Origin: Halovulum sp039180525
GTDB lineage: Bacteria > Pseudomonadota > Alphaproteobacteria > Rhodobacterales > Rhodobacteraceae
Length of the DNA: 64,000 nucleotides
Direction of reading: 5' to 3'
NCBI GenBank assembly: GCA_039180525.1
Contig: JBCDDF010000004.1
Location: 62,001-126,000 of the forward strand
A program made the position numbers and the translations under genes. The stretch's first letter is position 1, and every line of letters begins with the position of its first letter. This document shows, piece by piece, positions 49,011-57,792 of this stretch. Under the pieces are notes generated by a model that worked only from the letters and a program-made list of their open reading frames with translations, did no database searches and was not told the DNA's origin.

Positions 49011-51290
49011 GTGACCGTCCACAAACCCAACCCCCATGACAGCGCGCCGCTGCATGTGGCCGGGCGCGCGCTTTATACCGACGACGTGGCGCTGCCCGCC
49101 GATACCCTGCACCTTGCCTTTGGCCTGTCGCCGGTCGCGAGCGGTGTCTTGCGCGGCGTGGATCTGGGGGAAGTGCGGGCGGCACCGGGGGTTGTCGACG
49201 TGCTGACCGCGGCGGATCTGCCCTTTGCCAATGATGTCTCGCCCGCGCCCTGGCCGGAGCCGCTTCTGGCGACCGACCGGGTGCATTATGCCGGCCAGCC
49301 GGTGTTTCTGGTCGCCGCCGAAAGTCATCTGGCCGCGCGGCGGGCGGCACGTCTGGGCGATATCGATATCGACGCCGAACCGCCGGTCTTGACCATCGAG
49401 GATGCGCTGGCCGCGGATCGGGCTTTCGAGCCGCCCGTCACCTTCCAGCGCGGCGATCCGGAGCCTGGCTTGGCCCGCGCGGCACATCTCATCGAGGGTT
49501 CGATCCGTATCGGCGGGCAGGAACATTTCTATCTGGAGGGCCAGGCCGCGTTCGCGCTGCCGGGTGAGGATGGCGGCGTGGTCGTGCAATCGTCCACCCA
49601 GCATCCGTCGGAGATCCAGCACAAGGTAGCGGCGGCGCTGGGCATCCCCTATGCTCTGGTGCAGTCTCAGGTGCGGCGCATGGGCGGCGGGTTCGGCGGA
49701 AAGGAAAGCCAGGGCAACGCTCTGGCGGTGGCCTGTGCGATTGTCGCCCAACGGCTGCAGCGGCCCGCCAGGATGCGCTACGACCGCGACGACGATTTCA
49801 CCATCACCGGCAAGCGGCATGATTTCCGCATCGACTACCGCGCCGGCGTGGATGCGGAGGGCCGGATCCAGGTGTTGGATGTCACCCAGTATTGCCGCGG
49901 CGGTTGGAGCCAGGATCTGACCCTGCCGGTGGCCGACCGGGCGATGCTGCATGCCGACAATTGCTATTTCCTGCCGGCGGTGCGCATCCGTTCGCACCGG
50001 CTGATCACCAACACCCAATCGGCGACAGCGTTTCGCGGGTTCGGCGGCCCGCAGGGCATGGTGGGGATCGAGCGGCTGATGGATCACATCGCCCAGGCGC
50101 TGGAGCTGGAGCCGCTGGCGGTGCGGCGGGCGAACCTTTATGGGCCGGCGCCGCGCAATCTGACGCCTTATCACATGGAGGTCACCGACAATATCGCACC
50201 GGCGCTGATCGACCGGCTGGCGGAGACGTCCGACTACATCGCGCGCAAGGCCGCGATCGTCGCGGCCAATGCCGACAGTCCGGTCATCAAGCGGGGCATC
50301 GCACTGACGCCGGTGAAGTTCGGTATCTCTTTCACGCTGACGCATCTGAACCAGGCCGGGGCGCTGGTGCATGTCTATTCCGACGGCTCGATCCATCTGA
50401 ACCATGGCGGGACCGAAATGGGACAGGGGCTGAACACCAAGGTCGCCCAGGTTGCGGCCGAGGTCTTCCAGCAGCCGCTTTCGGCGGTTCGGATCACCGC
50501 GACCGACACCGGCAAGGTTCCCAATACCTCGGCCACCGCGGCCTCGTCCGGCTCGGACCTGAACGGCATGGCCTGCAAGGCGGCGTGCGAGACGATCCGC
50601 GGCCGGCTGGAGGATTTCGCACGCCAGCACTGGCAGGCGCAGACGGTGCGGTTCACCGACGAGGGGGTCGAGATCGGCCAGGAGCGGGTACCGTTCAAGG
50701 ATCTGGTGCAGGCGGCGTATCTGAACCGCGTGTCGCTCAGCGCCACGGGGTTCTACGCCACGCCAAAGATCACCTGGGACCGGCGCGCCGGCCGGGGGCG
50801 GCCGTTTTACTACTTCGCCTATGGCGCGGCGGTCAGTGAGGTGAGCGTCGACACGCTGAGCGGCGAGTATCGCATCGACCGCGTGGATATCCTGCACGAT
50901 GTGGGGACGTCGCTGAACCCGGCCATCGATATCGGCCAGATCGAGGGCGGCTATGTGCAGGGCGCGGGCTGGCTGACCATGGAGGAACTGGTCTGGGACG
51001 ACGCCGGCGTGCTGAAGACGCATGCGCCGTCGACCTACAAGATCCCGGCCTTTTCCGACCGACCCAAGGTGTTCAATGTGGCGTTGTGGGACGGCCCGAA
51101 CCGGGAGGAGACGGTGTATCGGTCCAAGGCGGTGGGCGAGCCGCCCTTCATGCTGGGCATATCGGCCCTTTCCGCGCTGGCCCATGCGGTGGCGCAGGCG
51201 GGCGGCAGCGGGCCGGTGATGCTGGACGCGCCGGCGACGCCGGAACGGGTGCTCAATGCCATCGAGACGCGCGCGGGGCGGGGCTGGTGA
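49011..51290 (+). CDS. xdhB: Xanthine dehydrogenase large (molybdopterin) subunit
   Basis: A 759-residue molybdenum subunit. Substrate-channel and cofactor motifs are intact: QVRRMGGGFGGKESQ, the Arg segment TAFRGFGGPQGM and the catalytic glutamate E710 (GEPPFMLG). GTG at 49011 was chosen: AGGT lies about 8 bases upstream and it yields the family N terminus VHKPNPHDSAPLHVAGRALY. An upstream in-frame GTG would add nine residues. The stop overlaps xdhC (GTGA). Confidence 0.94.
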   Translation: MTVHKPNPHDSAPLHVAGRALYTDDVALPADTLHLAFGLSPVASGVLRGVDLGEVRAAPGVVDVLTAADLPFANDVSPAPWPEPLLATDRVHYAGQPVFLVAAESHLAARRAARLGDIDIDAEPPVLTIEDALAADRAFEPPVTFQRGDPEPGLARAAHLIEGSIRIGGQEHFYLEGQAAFALPGEDGGVVVQSSTQHPSEIQHKVAAALGIPYALVQSQVRRMGGGFGGKESQGNALAVACAIVAQRLQRPARMRYDRDDDFTITGKRHDFRIDYRAGVDAEGRIQVLDVTQYCRGGWSQDLTLPVADRAMLHADNCYFLPAVRIRSHRLITNTQSATAFRGFGGPQGMVGIERLMDHIAQALELEPLAVRRANLYGPAPRNLTPYHMEVTDNIAPALIDRLAETSDYIARKAAIVAANADSPVIKRGIALTPVKFGISFTLTHLNQAGALVHVYSDGSIHLNHGGTEMGQGLNTKVAQVAAEVFQQPLSAVRITATDTGKVPNTSATAASSGSDLNGMACKAACETIRGRLEDFARQHWQAQTVRFTDEGVEIGQERVPFKDLVQAAYLNRVSLSATGFYATPKITWDRRAGRGRPFYYFAYGAAVSEVSVDTLSGEYRIDRVDILHDVGTSLNPAIDIGQIEGGYVQGAGWLTMEELVWDDAGVLKTHAPSTYKIPAFSDRPKVFNVALWDGPNREETVYRSKAVGEPPFMLGISALSALAHAVAQAGGSGPVMLDAPATPERVLNAIETRAGRGW

Positions 51291-52231
51291 GCCTCGACCG
51301 GGCAGCCCTGGCGGCCGCGGTGGACGCGCATGGCATGGTCGCCCGGGTCGTGGTTGCCGCGCATGCCGGATCCACCCCGCGGGAGACCGGCACCGCGATG
51401 CTGGTGTGGGCGGACGGCCAGGCGGGCACGATCGGCGGCGGGGCGCTGGAGTTCGACGCCGTGGCGCGGGCGCGGGAGCGTCTTTCGGGCGGTGCCGGAC
51501 CGCTGCTCCTCAAACAACCGCTCGGCCCGGCTTTGGGCCAATGCTGCGGCGGTGCCGTCAGTCTGGTGATCGAGATCTTCACGGCCCAAAGCCTGGCAGC
51601 GATCCCCCAGGCCGGCGGCTACGCCCGCGCCGTGTCGGACGCACCCGAACCCTTGGGCGTTCGCAACTGGTTTCGGGCGCAGCGCGGCGGGCGGGCGCCG
51701 GAACCGGCGCTGATCGACGGTTGGCTGGTGGAGCCGTTGGAGGCGCCGCGCGCCCCGGTCTGGATCTATGGCGCCGGCCATGTCGGCCGGGCACTGGTGG
51801 GCACGTTCGCCGGGCTGCCCTTTGCGGTCACCTGGGTCGACGATGCGCGGACGCGGTTTCCAGACACGATCCCGACCCACGCGGATATGCTGGTCGCGGC
51901 AAAGCCGGCCGCGGCCGTCGCCCATGCACCCGATACCGCCCATCATCTGGTGCTGAGCTATTCCCACGCGCTGGATCTTGAGATCTGTCACGCCGTCTTG
52001 TCACGCCCGTTTGCCAGCCTCGGCCTGATCGGGTCGGCCACCAAACGCGCGCGTTTTCTCAGCCGGCTGGCCGATCTGGGTCACCGGCCCGAATGGCTGG
52101 CGCGGCTGACCTGCCCGATCGGCGACCCGGGATTGGGCAAGCACCCGCAGGCCATTGCCGTGGGCGTGGTGCATCGGCTACTCAAGGACGCGGCCGCGAC
52201 CGGCGCCGCCACCGAGGGACATGTCGCGTGA
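51287..52231 (+). CDS. xdhC: Xanthine dehydrogenase accessory/maturation protein
   Basis: A 314-residue XdhC protein that binds and sulfurates the molybdenum cofactor before insertion into XdhB. The N-terminal XdhC/CoxI domain (VVVAAHAGSTPRETGTAMLV, GTIGGGALEFDAV, GPALGQCCGGAVSL with the conserved Cys pair) is followed by a Rossmann domain (VWIYGAGHVGRALVG, LGLIGSATKRARFL). GTG start within the xdhB stop; its own stop overlaps the ATPase gene start. Confidence 0.93.
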   Translation: MSLDRAALAAAVDAHGMVARVVVAAHAGSTPRETGTAMLVWADGQAGTIGGGALEFDAVARARERLSGGAGPLLLKQPLGPALGQCCGGAVSLVIEIFTAQSLAAIPQAGGYARAVSDAPEPLGVRNWFRAQRGGRAPEPALIDGWLVEPLEAPRAPVWIYGAGHVGRALVGTFAGLPFAVTWVDDARTRFPDTIPTHADMLVAAKPAAAVAHAPDTAHHLVLSYSHALDLEICHAVLSRPFASLGLIGSATKRARFLSRLADLGHRPEWLARLTCPIGDPGLGKHPQAIAVGVVHRLLKDAAATGAATEGHVA

Positions 52232-53745
52232 GCGCGCTTCTGAGTATCCAGGGCCTGACCAAGACCTATCCGGGCGTTCTGGTCAACCAGGATATCCACC
52301 TGGAGGTCGAACCCGGCGAGATCCACGCCATTCTCGGTGAGAACGGCGCCGGCAAATCGACCCTGGTCAAGACGATCTATGGCCTGGTCATGCCGGATGC
52401 CGGGCGGATGCTGGTCAACGGCGTCGAATACCAGCCGCGCGGGCCGAAGGATGCGCGTGCCGCGGGGATCGGCATGGTGTTCCAGCACTTTTCGCTGTTC
52501 GAGGCGCTGAGTGTGGCCGAGAACATCGCGCTGGGCATGGCCAAACCGCCGGGCCGGGTGGAACTGGCGCGGCGGATCCGGGACGTGGCCAACGCCTATG
52601 GCCTGCCGCTGGACCCCGACCGGCTGGTCGGCGATCTGTCGGTGGGCGAGCGCCAGCGGGTCGAAATCGTGCGCTGTCTGCTGCAGAACCCGCGCATCCT
52701 GATCATGGACGAGCCGACCTCGGTTCTGACCCCGCAGGAGGTGGCGGCGCTGTTCACCACCCTGCGCAAGCTGCGCGACGAGGGCGTGGCGATCCTCTAT
52801 ATCTCGCACAAGCTTGAGGAAATCCGGGCGCTGTGTAATCGCGCCACGATCCTGCGGTCGGGCCGGGTGGTCGATGCCTGCCGGCCGGCGGAAAAGACGG
52901 CGCGGCAACTGGCCGAGATGATGATCGGCATCGAATTGCTGCGCCCGCTGCCCCGACTTTTCACGCCCGGCGACACGCTGTTGCGCGTTCTGCACCTGAC
53001 CGTGCCCAGCGACGACGCCTTTGGCACCACGCTGCGGAAGATCGAGCTGGAGCTGCGCGCGGGCGAGGTGCTGGGCATCGCCGGGGTCGCGGGCAACGGG
53101 CAGGAGGAACTGGCGCGGGTTCTGTCGGGAGAAACCCGCGTGAACGCCGCCAAGGTCATGCTGGACGGGCAGCGCATCGGCCATATGGGCCCGTCGCGCC
53201 GGCGCCGGCTGGGCCTGTTATCCGCGCCGGAGGAACGCCTGGGCCACGCCGCGGCGCCCGATATGAACCTGGCCGAGAACGCCTTTCTGACCGGGCGCAA
53301 ACGCCAGCGGCTGGACTATCGCGGGTTCATCAAGTCCGCCTCCACCGCCAATTTCGCCCGTGCGGTGGTGCGCAAATTCGATGTCCGCACCCCGGGCATC
53401 GCCACGCCGGCACGCGCGCTGTCGGGCGGCAATCTGCAGAAATTCGTCATCGGGCGAGAGATCCTGCAACGGCCGCGCGTTCTGGTCGTCAACCAGCCGA
53501 CCTGGGGTGTGGACGCCCATGCCGCCGCCACGATCCGCGCGGCGTTGCGCGATCTGGCTGCTGCCGGCACCGGCGTTCTGGTGATCAGTCAGGATCTGGA
53601 CGAGTTGATGGAGATCGCGGACACCTTCGCGGTGCTGGAAGGCGGGCGGCTGTCAAAGGTCCATCGCACCCGGTCGCTGACCATTGACGAGATCGGGCTG
53701 ATGATGGGCGGCGCTGCGCGGGAGAGATCCTTTGCTCGCGCTTGA
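52228..53745 (+). CDS. Nucleoside/purine-type ABC transporter ATPase (two nucleotide-binding domains)
   Basis: A 505-residue double ATPase of the sugar/nucleoside class. The first domain has Walker A GENGAGKST, signature LSVGERQRVEI and Walker B ILIMDEPTSVL. The second has a degenerate Walker A (GVAGNGQEEL), signature LSGGNLQKFVIGRE and a modified Walker B (VLVVNQPTWGVD, Asn for Asp/Glu). This asymmetry is normal in the class, leaving one competent site. It works with the two permeases and the BMP protein downstream. The GTG overlaps the xdhC stop, which links transport of a purine or nucleoside to xanthine oxidation. Confidence 0.93.
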   Translation: MSALLSIQGLTKTYPGVLVNQDIHLEVEPGEIHAILGENGAGKSTLVKTIYGLVMPDAGRMLVNGVEYQPRGPKDARAAGIGMVFQHFSLFEALSVAENIALGMAKPPGRVELARRIRDVANAYGLPLDPDRLVGDLSVGERQRVEIVRCLLQNPRILIMDEPTSVLTPQEVAALFTTLRKLRDEGVAILYISHKLEEIRALCNRATILRSGRVVDACRPAEKTARQLAEMMIGIELLRPLPRLFTPGDTLLRVLHLTVPSDDAFGTTLRKIELELRAGEVLGIAGVAGNGQEELARVLSGETRVNAAKVMLDGQRIGHMGPSRRRRLGLLSAPEERLGHAAAPDMNLAENAFLTGRKRQRLDYRGFIKSASTANFARAVVRKFDVRTPGIATPARALSGGNLQKFVIGREILQRPRVLVVNQPTWGVDAHAAATIRAALRDLAAAGTGVLVISQDLDELMEIADTFAVLEGGRLSKVHRTRSLTIDEIGLMMGGAARERSFARA

Positions 53746-54799
53746 GCCGCGCCTCAGCACGCCCGGCTGGCTGCACGCCGCAACGCCGGTGCTGGCGATC
53801 GCGCTGACAATGCTGGCGGGCGGCGCGTTGTTCGCGGCGCTGGGCAAGAACCCGGTAGAGGCGATCCGCGTGATCTTTTGGGATCCGCTGATCGATCCGT
53901 TCTCGCGGTCCGAATTGCTGGTCAAGGCGGCGCCCCTGGCGATGATCGCGCTGGGCCTGGCATTCGGCTTTCGCGCCGGCATCTGGAATATCGGCGCCGA
54001 GGGGCAGTTCATCGTCGGCGCGATCACCGGCGGTGCGGTCGGGCTGGCGTTCTACGGCACGCCCGGCCTGTGGCTGTTGCCGCTGATGGCGCTGGCGGGT
54101 GCCGCGGGCGGCGCGGCGTGGGCGATGATCCCGGCGATCCTGAAAATCCGCTTCAACGCCAACGAGATCCTGGTGTCGCTGATGCTGGTCTATGTCGCCG
54201 AATTGCTGCTGTCGGCGCTGGTCTCCGGCCCGTTACGCGACCCCGACGGGTTCAATTTCCCCGAAAGCCGGCAGTTTCACGACAGTGCCACGCTGCCGAT
54301 CTTTTGGCCCGGCACGCGGGCGCATGTGGGCATTCTGATCGCACTGGGCCTGGGTGTCGCGGCGGCGGTGATGCTGCACCGGCACGTGTTCGGCTATCAC
54401 GCGAACCTGCTGGGCTCCGCCCCGCGCGCAGCCGCCTTTGGCGGCGTCCGGGTGCACGTGATGACCGCGGTGTGCCTGGGCCTGTCCGGCGGGCTGGCCG
54501 GGTTGGCCGGGCTGTTCGAGGCCGCCGGCCCGGTGGGCCAACTGGTGCCCTCGCTGCCGGTGGGCTACGGCTTTACGGCGATCATCGTGGCCTTTCTGGG
54601 TCGGCTGGAGCCCTTGGGCATTCTATTGGCCAGCTTGGTCATGGCGCTGACCTACATCGGCGGAGAGACCGCGCAGTTCACCCTTCAGATCCCGGCCGCG
54701 GCGATCTGGGTGTTCCAGGGTATGCTGTTGTTCGCGCTTCTGGCGGTGGACGTGCTGACCCGCTACCGCCTGCGCTGGCGCCGCGGGGTGCGGGCATGA
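53732..54799 (+). CDS. Nucleoside-type ABC transporter permease 1
   Basis: A 355-residue permease of the BPD_transp_2 family (NupP/YufP-like): FGFRAGIWNIGAEGQFIVGAI near 73-93, KIRFNANEILVSLMLVYVAE near 140 and GYGFTAIIVAFLGRLEPLGI near 268 are family hallmarks. The likely start is TTG at 53732, five bases after GGAGAG, overlapping the ATPase gene by 14 bases. Confidence 0.9.
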   Translation: MLALEPRLSTPGWLHAATPVLAIALTMLAGGALFAALGKNPVEAIRVIFWDPLIDPFSRSELLVKAAPLAMIALGLAFGFRAGIWNIGAEGQFIVGAITGGAVGLAFYGTPGLWLLPLMALAGAAGGAAWAMIPAILKIRFNANEILVSLMLVYVAELLLSALVSGPLRDPDGFNFPESRQFHDSATLPIFWPGTRAHVGILIALGLGVAAAVMLHRHVFGYHANLLGSAPRAAAFGGVRVHVMTAVCLGLSGGLAGLAGLFEAAGPVGQLVPSLPVGYGFTAIIVAFLGRLEPLGILLASLVMALTYIGGETAQFTLQIPAAAIWVFQGMLLFALLAVDVLTRYRLRWRRGVRA

Positions 54800-55950
54800 G
54801 CGGCCTGCGCCTGAGCCCCGGTGCCGCGGTGACGCTGACTGCGATCCTGGCGTTGGTGGTTTTTTCCTTGGCCGCTGGGCTGGACCCGGTGCTGCTGACC
54901 GTGTCGATCATGGTTGCCGCGATGCCGCTGATGCTGGCCGCGCTGGGCGAGATGGTGGTGGAGAAATCCGGCGTCCTGAACCTGGGCGTGGAGGGGATGA
55001 TGATCATCGGCGCGATTGCCGGTTTCGCGATTGCGGTGGAAAGCGGGTCTGCGCTGCTGGCCCTGGTCGCGGCCGCGCTGGCGGGTGCCGCGCTGGCGCT
55101 GGTCTTCGGCGTGCTGACACAGGTGCTGCTGGCCAATCAGGTGGCGACCGGCCTGGCGTTGACGCTGTTCGGGCTGGGGTTGGCAGCGCTGATCGGCCAA
55201 CCCTATTCGGGCATCAAGCCACCGCCCTTTCCGCGGCTCGACATCCCGTTGCTGTCCGATCTGCCGGTGGTGGGGCCGCTGCTTCTGTCGCACGATCTGC
55301 TGCTATATTTCAGCTTCGCGCTGCTGGCCGCGATCTGGGTCTTTCTCTACCGCAGCCGCGGCGGGCTGGTCCTGCGCGCCGTTGGCGAAAGCCATGATGC
55401 GGCGCATGCGCTGGGCTATCGCGTGATCCCGATCCGGCTGGCCGCCATCGCCTTTGGCGGCGCCTGCGCCGGGTTGGGCGGGGCTGCGCTGTCGCTGATC
55501 CGGGTGCCGCAATGGACCGAAAGCATGACCGCCGGCGCCGGCTGGATCGCGCTGGCGATCGTCGTCTTCGGTGGCTGGCGGCCGGTGCGCGTGGCGCTAG
55601 GCGCGTATCTGTTCGGCGGCGTGACGATCCTGCAATTGAACCTTCAGGCCGCCGGCTTGACGCCGCTTTGGCTACTGGTTCTGGCCCTGCTGCTGTTCGC
55701 GGTGCATTCGACGGCGCGCGCGCTGGCCGGGGCGGGGGCGCATATCCGCGCGCTGTTCCCGCTGTGGCTGGCGACCGCGGGCGCCGCCGCCGCCGCCGTC
55801 TACAGCCCGATCGCGATCCAGGCGCAGTATCTGTCGATGGCGCCCTATATCTGCACCATCGTCGTGCTGGTGGTCATGTCCGCCGACCGGCTGCGCGCCA
55901 GCCTGAACGCCCCGGCCGCGCTGGGCCGCGTGTTCCACCGGCCGGCATGA
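54796..55950 (+). CDS. Nucleoside-type ABC transporter permease 2, with an extra hydrophobic insert
   Basis: A 384-residue permease (NupQ/YufQ-like): GEMVVEKSGVLNLGVEGMMI near 50, LANQVATGLALTLFGLGLAA near 110-130 and AGAGWIALAIVVFGGWRPVR near 247. Most relatives are about 300-320 residues. Here a stretch of about 60 residues (LTPLWLLVLALLLFAVHSTA through LWLATAGAAAAAVYSPIA) lies between the LQLNLQAAG strand and the terminal QYLSMAPYICTIVVLVV block, adding about two membrane helices. ATG overlaps the permease 1 stop and the stop overlaps the K+ channel start. Confidence 0.9.
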   Translation: MSGLRLSPGAAVTLTAILALVVFSLAAGLDPVLLTVSIMVAAMPLMLAALGEMVVEKSGVLNLGVEGMMIIGAIAGFAIAVESGSALLALVAAALAGAALALVFGVLTQVLLANQVATGLALTLFGLGLAALIGQPYSGIKPPPFPRLDIPLLSDLPVVGPLLLSHDLLLYFSFALLAAIWVFLYRSRGGLVLRAVGESHDAAHALGYRVIPIRLAAIAFGGACAGLGGAALSLIRVPQWTESMTAGAGWIALAIVVFGGWRPVRVALGAYLFGGVTILQLNLQAAGLTPLWLLVLALLLFAVHSTARALAGAGAHIRALFPLWLATAGAAAAAVYSPIAIQAQYLSMAPYICTIVVLVVMSADRLRASLNAPAALGRVFHRPA

Positions 55951-56684
55951 CGTGGTCGCGCGCCCGCCTCCACCGGATCCTAGAGGCCGAGGACCCGCAA
56001 TTCGGCCGTGCCTATGGGCTGTTCAACAACGGCGTCATCGTGCTGGCCGTCTGCGTCTACATGTTCTCCACCATGCCGGATCTGGGCCCGACCAGCCGCG
56101 CGATCCTGAGCGTGCTGGATGTCGCGGTAATCGCTGTCTTCGCCACGGATTATTGCCTGCGCTTCGCCTGCGCGCCGCGCCCCTTGCGCTATGCGTTCAG
56201 CTTCTGGGGGCTGATCGATCTGATCTCCTTCCTGCCTGCGCTGATCCTGGCCGGCAGCGATCTAAGCTCTGCCAGGCTGGTGCGGCTGATCCAACTGGCG
56301 CGCATCCTGCGGCTGATGCACATGACGCGGGCGCTGGATCACATGGTGGGCGCGGTCACGTCGGTGCGCGAGCAGTTGCTGATCTTTCTCTTCCTGACGC
56401 TGATCGTGCTGTTTCTCGCCGCCGTGGGCATCTATCAGTTCGAACATGCCGCGCAGCCCGAGGTCTTCAAATCCGTCCCCCATTCCCTTTGGTGGGCAGT
56501 CGCGACGCTGTCGACGGTAGGCTATGGCGACATCTATCCGGTCACCCCGGGCGGGCGGTTCTTTACCGGCATCGTCCTTTTGGTCGGTCTGGCGGTGATC
56601 GCGGTGCCCACCGGGCTGATCTCGGCCGCGCTGGTATCCAAAACAGAAAGCAACCAACAGGAGAAGGAAGCAGATGATCCGTAG
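55947..56684 (+). CDS. Voltage-gated potassium channel (six-helix type)
   Basis: A 245-residue ion-transport protein with S1-S4 (S4 RLVRLIQLARILRLMHMTR, positively charged every third residue), pore helix SLWWAVATLS and selectivity filter TVGYGD (190-195), then S6 GIVLLVGLAVIAVPTGLISA. It would form a tetrameric inner-membrane K+ channel like KvAP/KvLm relatives. Its ATG overlaps the permease 2 stop by four bases, and its last 11 bases overlap the BMP gene, so it is translationally locked inside a purine transporter operon. Confidence 0.93.
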   Translation: MTWSRARLHRILEAEDPQFGRAYGLFNNGVIVLAVCVYMFSTMPDLGPTSRAILSVLDVAVIAVFATDYCLRFACAPRPLRYAFSFWGLIDLISFLPALILAGSDLSSARLVRLIQLARILRLMHMTRALDHMVGAVTSVREQLLIFLFLTLIVLFLAAVGIYQFEHAAQPEVFKSVPHSLWWAVATLSTVGYGDIYPVTPGGRFFTGIVLLVGLAVIAVPTGLISAALVSKTESNQQEKEADDP

Positions 56685-57747
56685 AACTCTTTTGACCGCC
56701 GCCGCTGCGGCCCTGGCATTGGGCGGCGCGGCATTCGCCGACGGGGACGAACCGGTAAAGGTCGGTTTCGTCTATGTCGGTCCGGTCGGCGACTTCGGCT
56801 GGACCTATGAGCACGACCAGGGCCGCCTGGCCGTCGAGGAGGCGTTCGGCGACAAGGTGGAGACGACCTTCGTCGAAAGCGTCCCCGAGGGCCCGGACGC
56901 AGAGCGCGTGATCCGCCAGATGGCGCAATCGGGGCACGATCTGATCTTCACCACCTCGTTCGGCTACATGAACCCGACGCTGAAGGTGGCGGAACAGTTT
57001 CCGGACGTGAAGTTCGAACACGCCACCGGGTTCAAACGTGCCGACAACGTGTCCACCTATTCCGGTCGTTTCTACGAGGGGCGCACGGTGATCGGCCACA
57101 TCGCCGGGCGGATGACGGAAACGAACGTGATCGGCTATATCGCGTCTTTCCCGATCCCCGAGGTCGTCCGCGGCATCAATGCGGCCTATTTGGCGGCGAC
57201 GGCGGCCAACCCGGATGTGGAGTTCAAGATCGTCTGGGTCTCCACCTGGTTCGACCCGGCCAAGGAGGCCGACGCCGCCAACGCGCTGGTCGAGCAGGGC
57301 GCCGATGTCATCATGCAGCACACCGACAGCCCCGCAGCCATGACCATCGCCGAGGAAAGGGGCATCTATGCCTTCGGTCAGGCGTCCGATATGGCGCAGT
57401 TCGGCCCGAACGCGCGGCTGAGCTCGATCATCGACAATTGGGGGCCCTATTACGTGTCGCGGGTACAGGCGGTGATGGACGGCACCTGGGAATCCACCGA
57501 CACCTGGGACGGGATCGAACCCGGGCTGACCGAGATCGGCGCTTTCAACAATGTGCCCGAAGACGTGGCGGCCGAGGCGGAGGCGATCAAGCAGGCGATC
57601 ATCGCCGGAGAGCTGCATTCCTTCACCGGTCCGATCAACAAGCAGGACGGATCCGCCTGGCTGGCAGAGGGTGAGACGGCGGATGACGGCACGCTTCTGA
57701 GCATGAACTTCTATGTCGAGGGGATCGAGGGCACGATACCCAACTGA
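56674..57747 (+). CDS. BMP-family (PnrA-like) purine nucleoside-binding protein
   Basis: A 357-residue periplasmic binding protein with signal peptide RTLLTAAAAALALGGAAFA. PnrA/BMP family blocks are evident: VGFVYVGPVGDFGWTYEHDQ, SFGYMNPTLKVAEQFPDVKF, TNVIGYIASFPIPEVVRGIN and GADVIMQHTDSPA. Aromatic residues (FGWTYE, the FGQASD loop) line the usual nucleoside pocket. Last gene of the xdh-transporter operon; it lies after the channel gene rather than before the ATPase. A strong ribosome site (AGGAGAAGGA) precedes its ATG, consistent with higher output. Confidence 0.93.
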   Translation: MIRRTLLTAAAAALALGGAAFADGDEPVKVGFVYVGPVGDFGWTYEHDQGRLAVEEAFGDKVETTFVESVPEGPDAERVIRQMAQSGHDLIFTTSFGYMNPTLKVAEQFPDVKFEHATGFKRADNVSTYSGRFYEGRTVIGHIAGRMTETNVIGYIASFPIPEVVRGINAAYLAATAANPDVEFKIVWVSTWFDPAKEADAANALVEQGADVIMQHTDSPAAMTIAEERGIYAFGQASDMAQFGPNARLSSIIDNWGPYYVSRVQAVMDGTWESTDTWDGIEPGLTEIGAFNNVPEDVAAEAEAIKQAIIAGELHSFTGPINKQDGSAWLAEGETADDGTLLSMNFYVEGIEGTIPN

Positions 57748-57758
57748 CGACCCGGTCG

Positions 57759-57786
57759 GCGCGGGGCTGCCAAGCGAGCCCCGCGC
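57759..57786. terminator. Bidirectional hairpin terminator candidate
   Basis: GCGCGGGGCT and AGCCCCGCGC form a perfect ten-pair stem with an eight-base loop between the convergent BMP and MFS genes. No U-run, but position and stability fit shared termination. Confidence 0.65.
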
Positions 57787-57792
57787 GCCGGC

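Noticed and set aside
48717..51185. 822-codon antisense frame over xdhB
   Set aside because: Same GC-driven artefact; xdhB on the other strand has all catalytic motifs.
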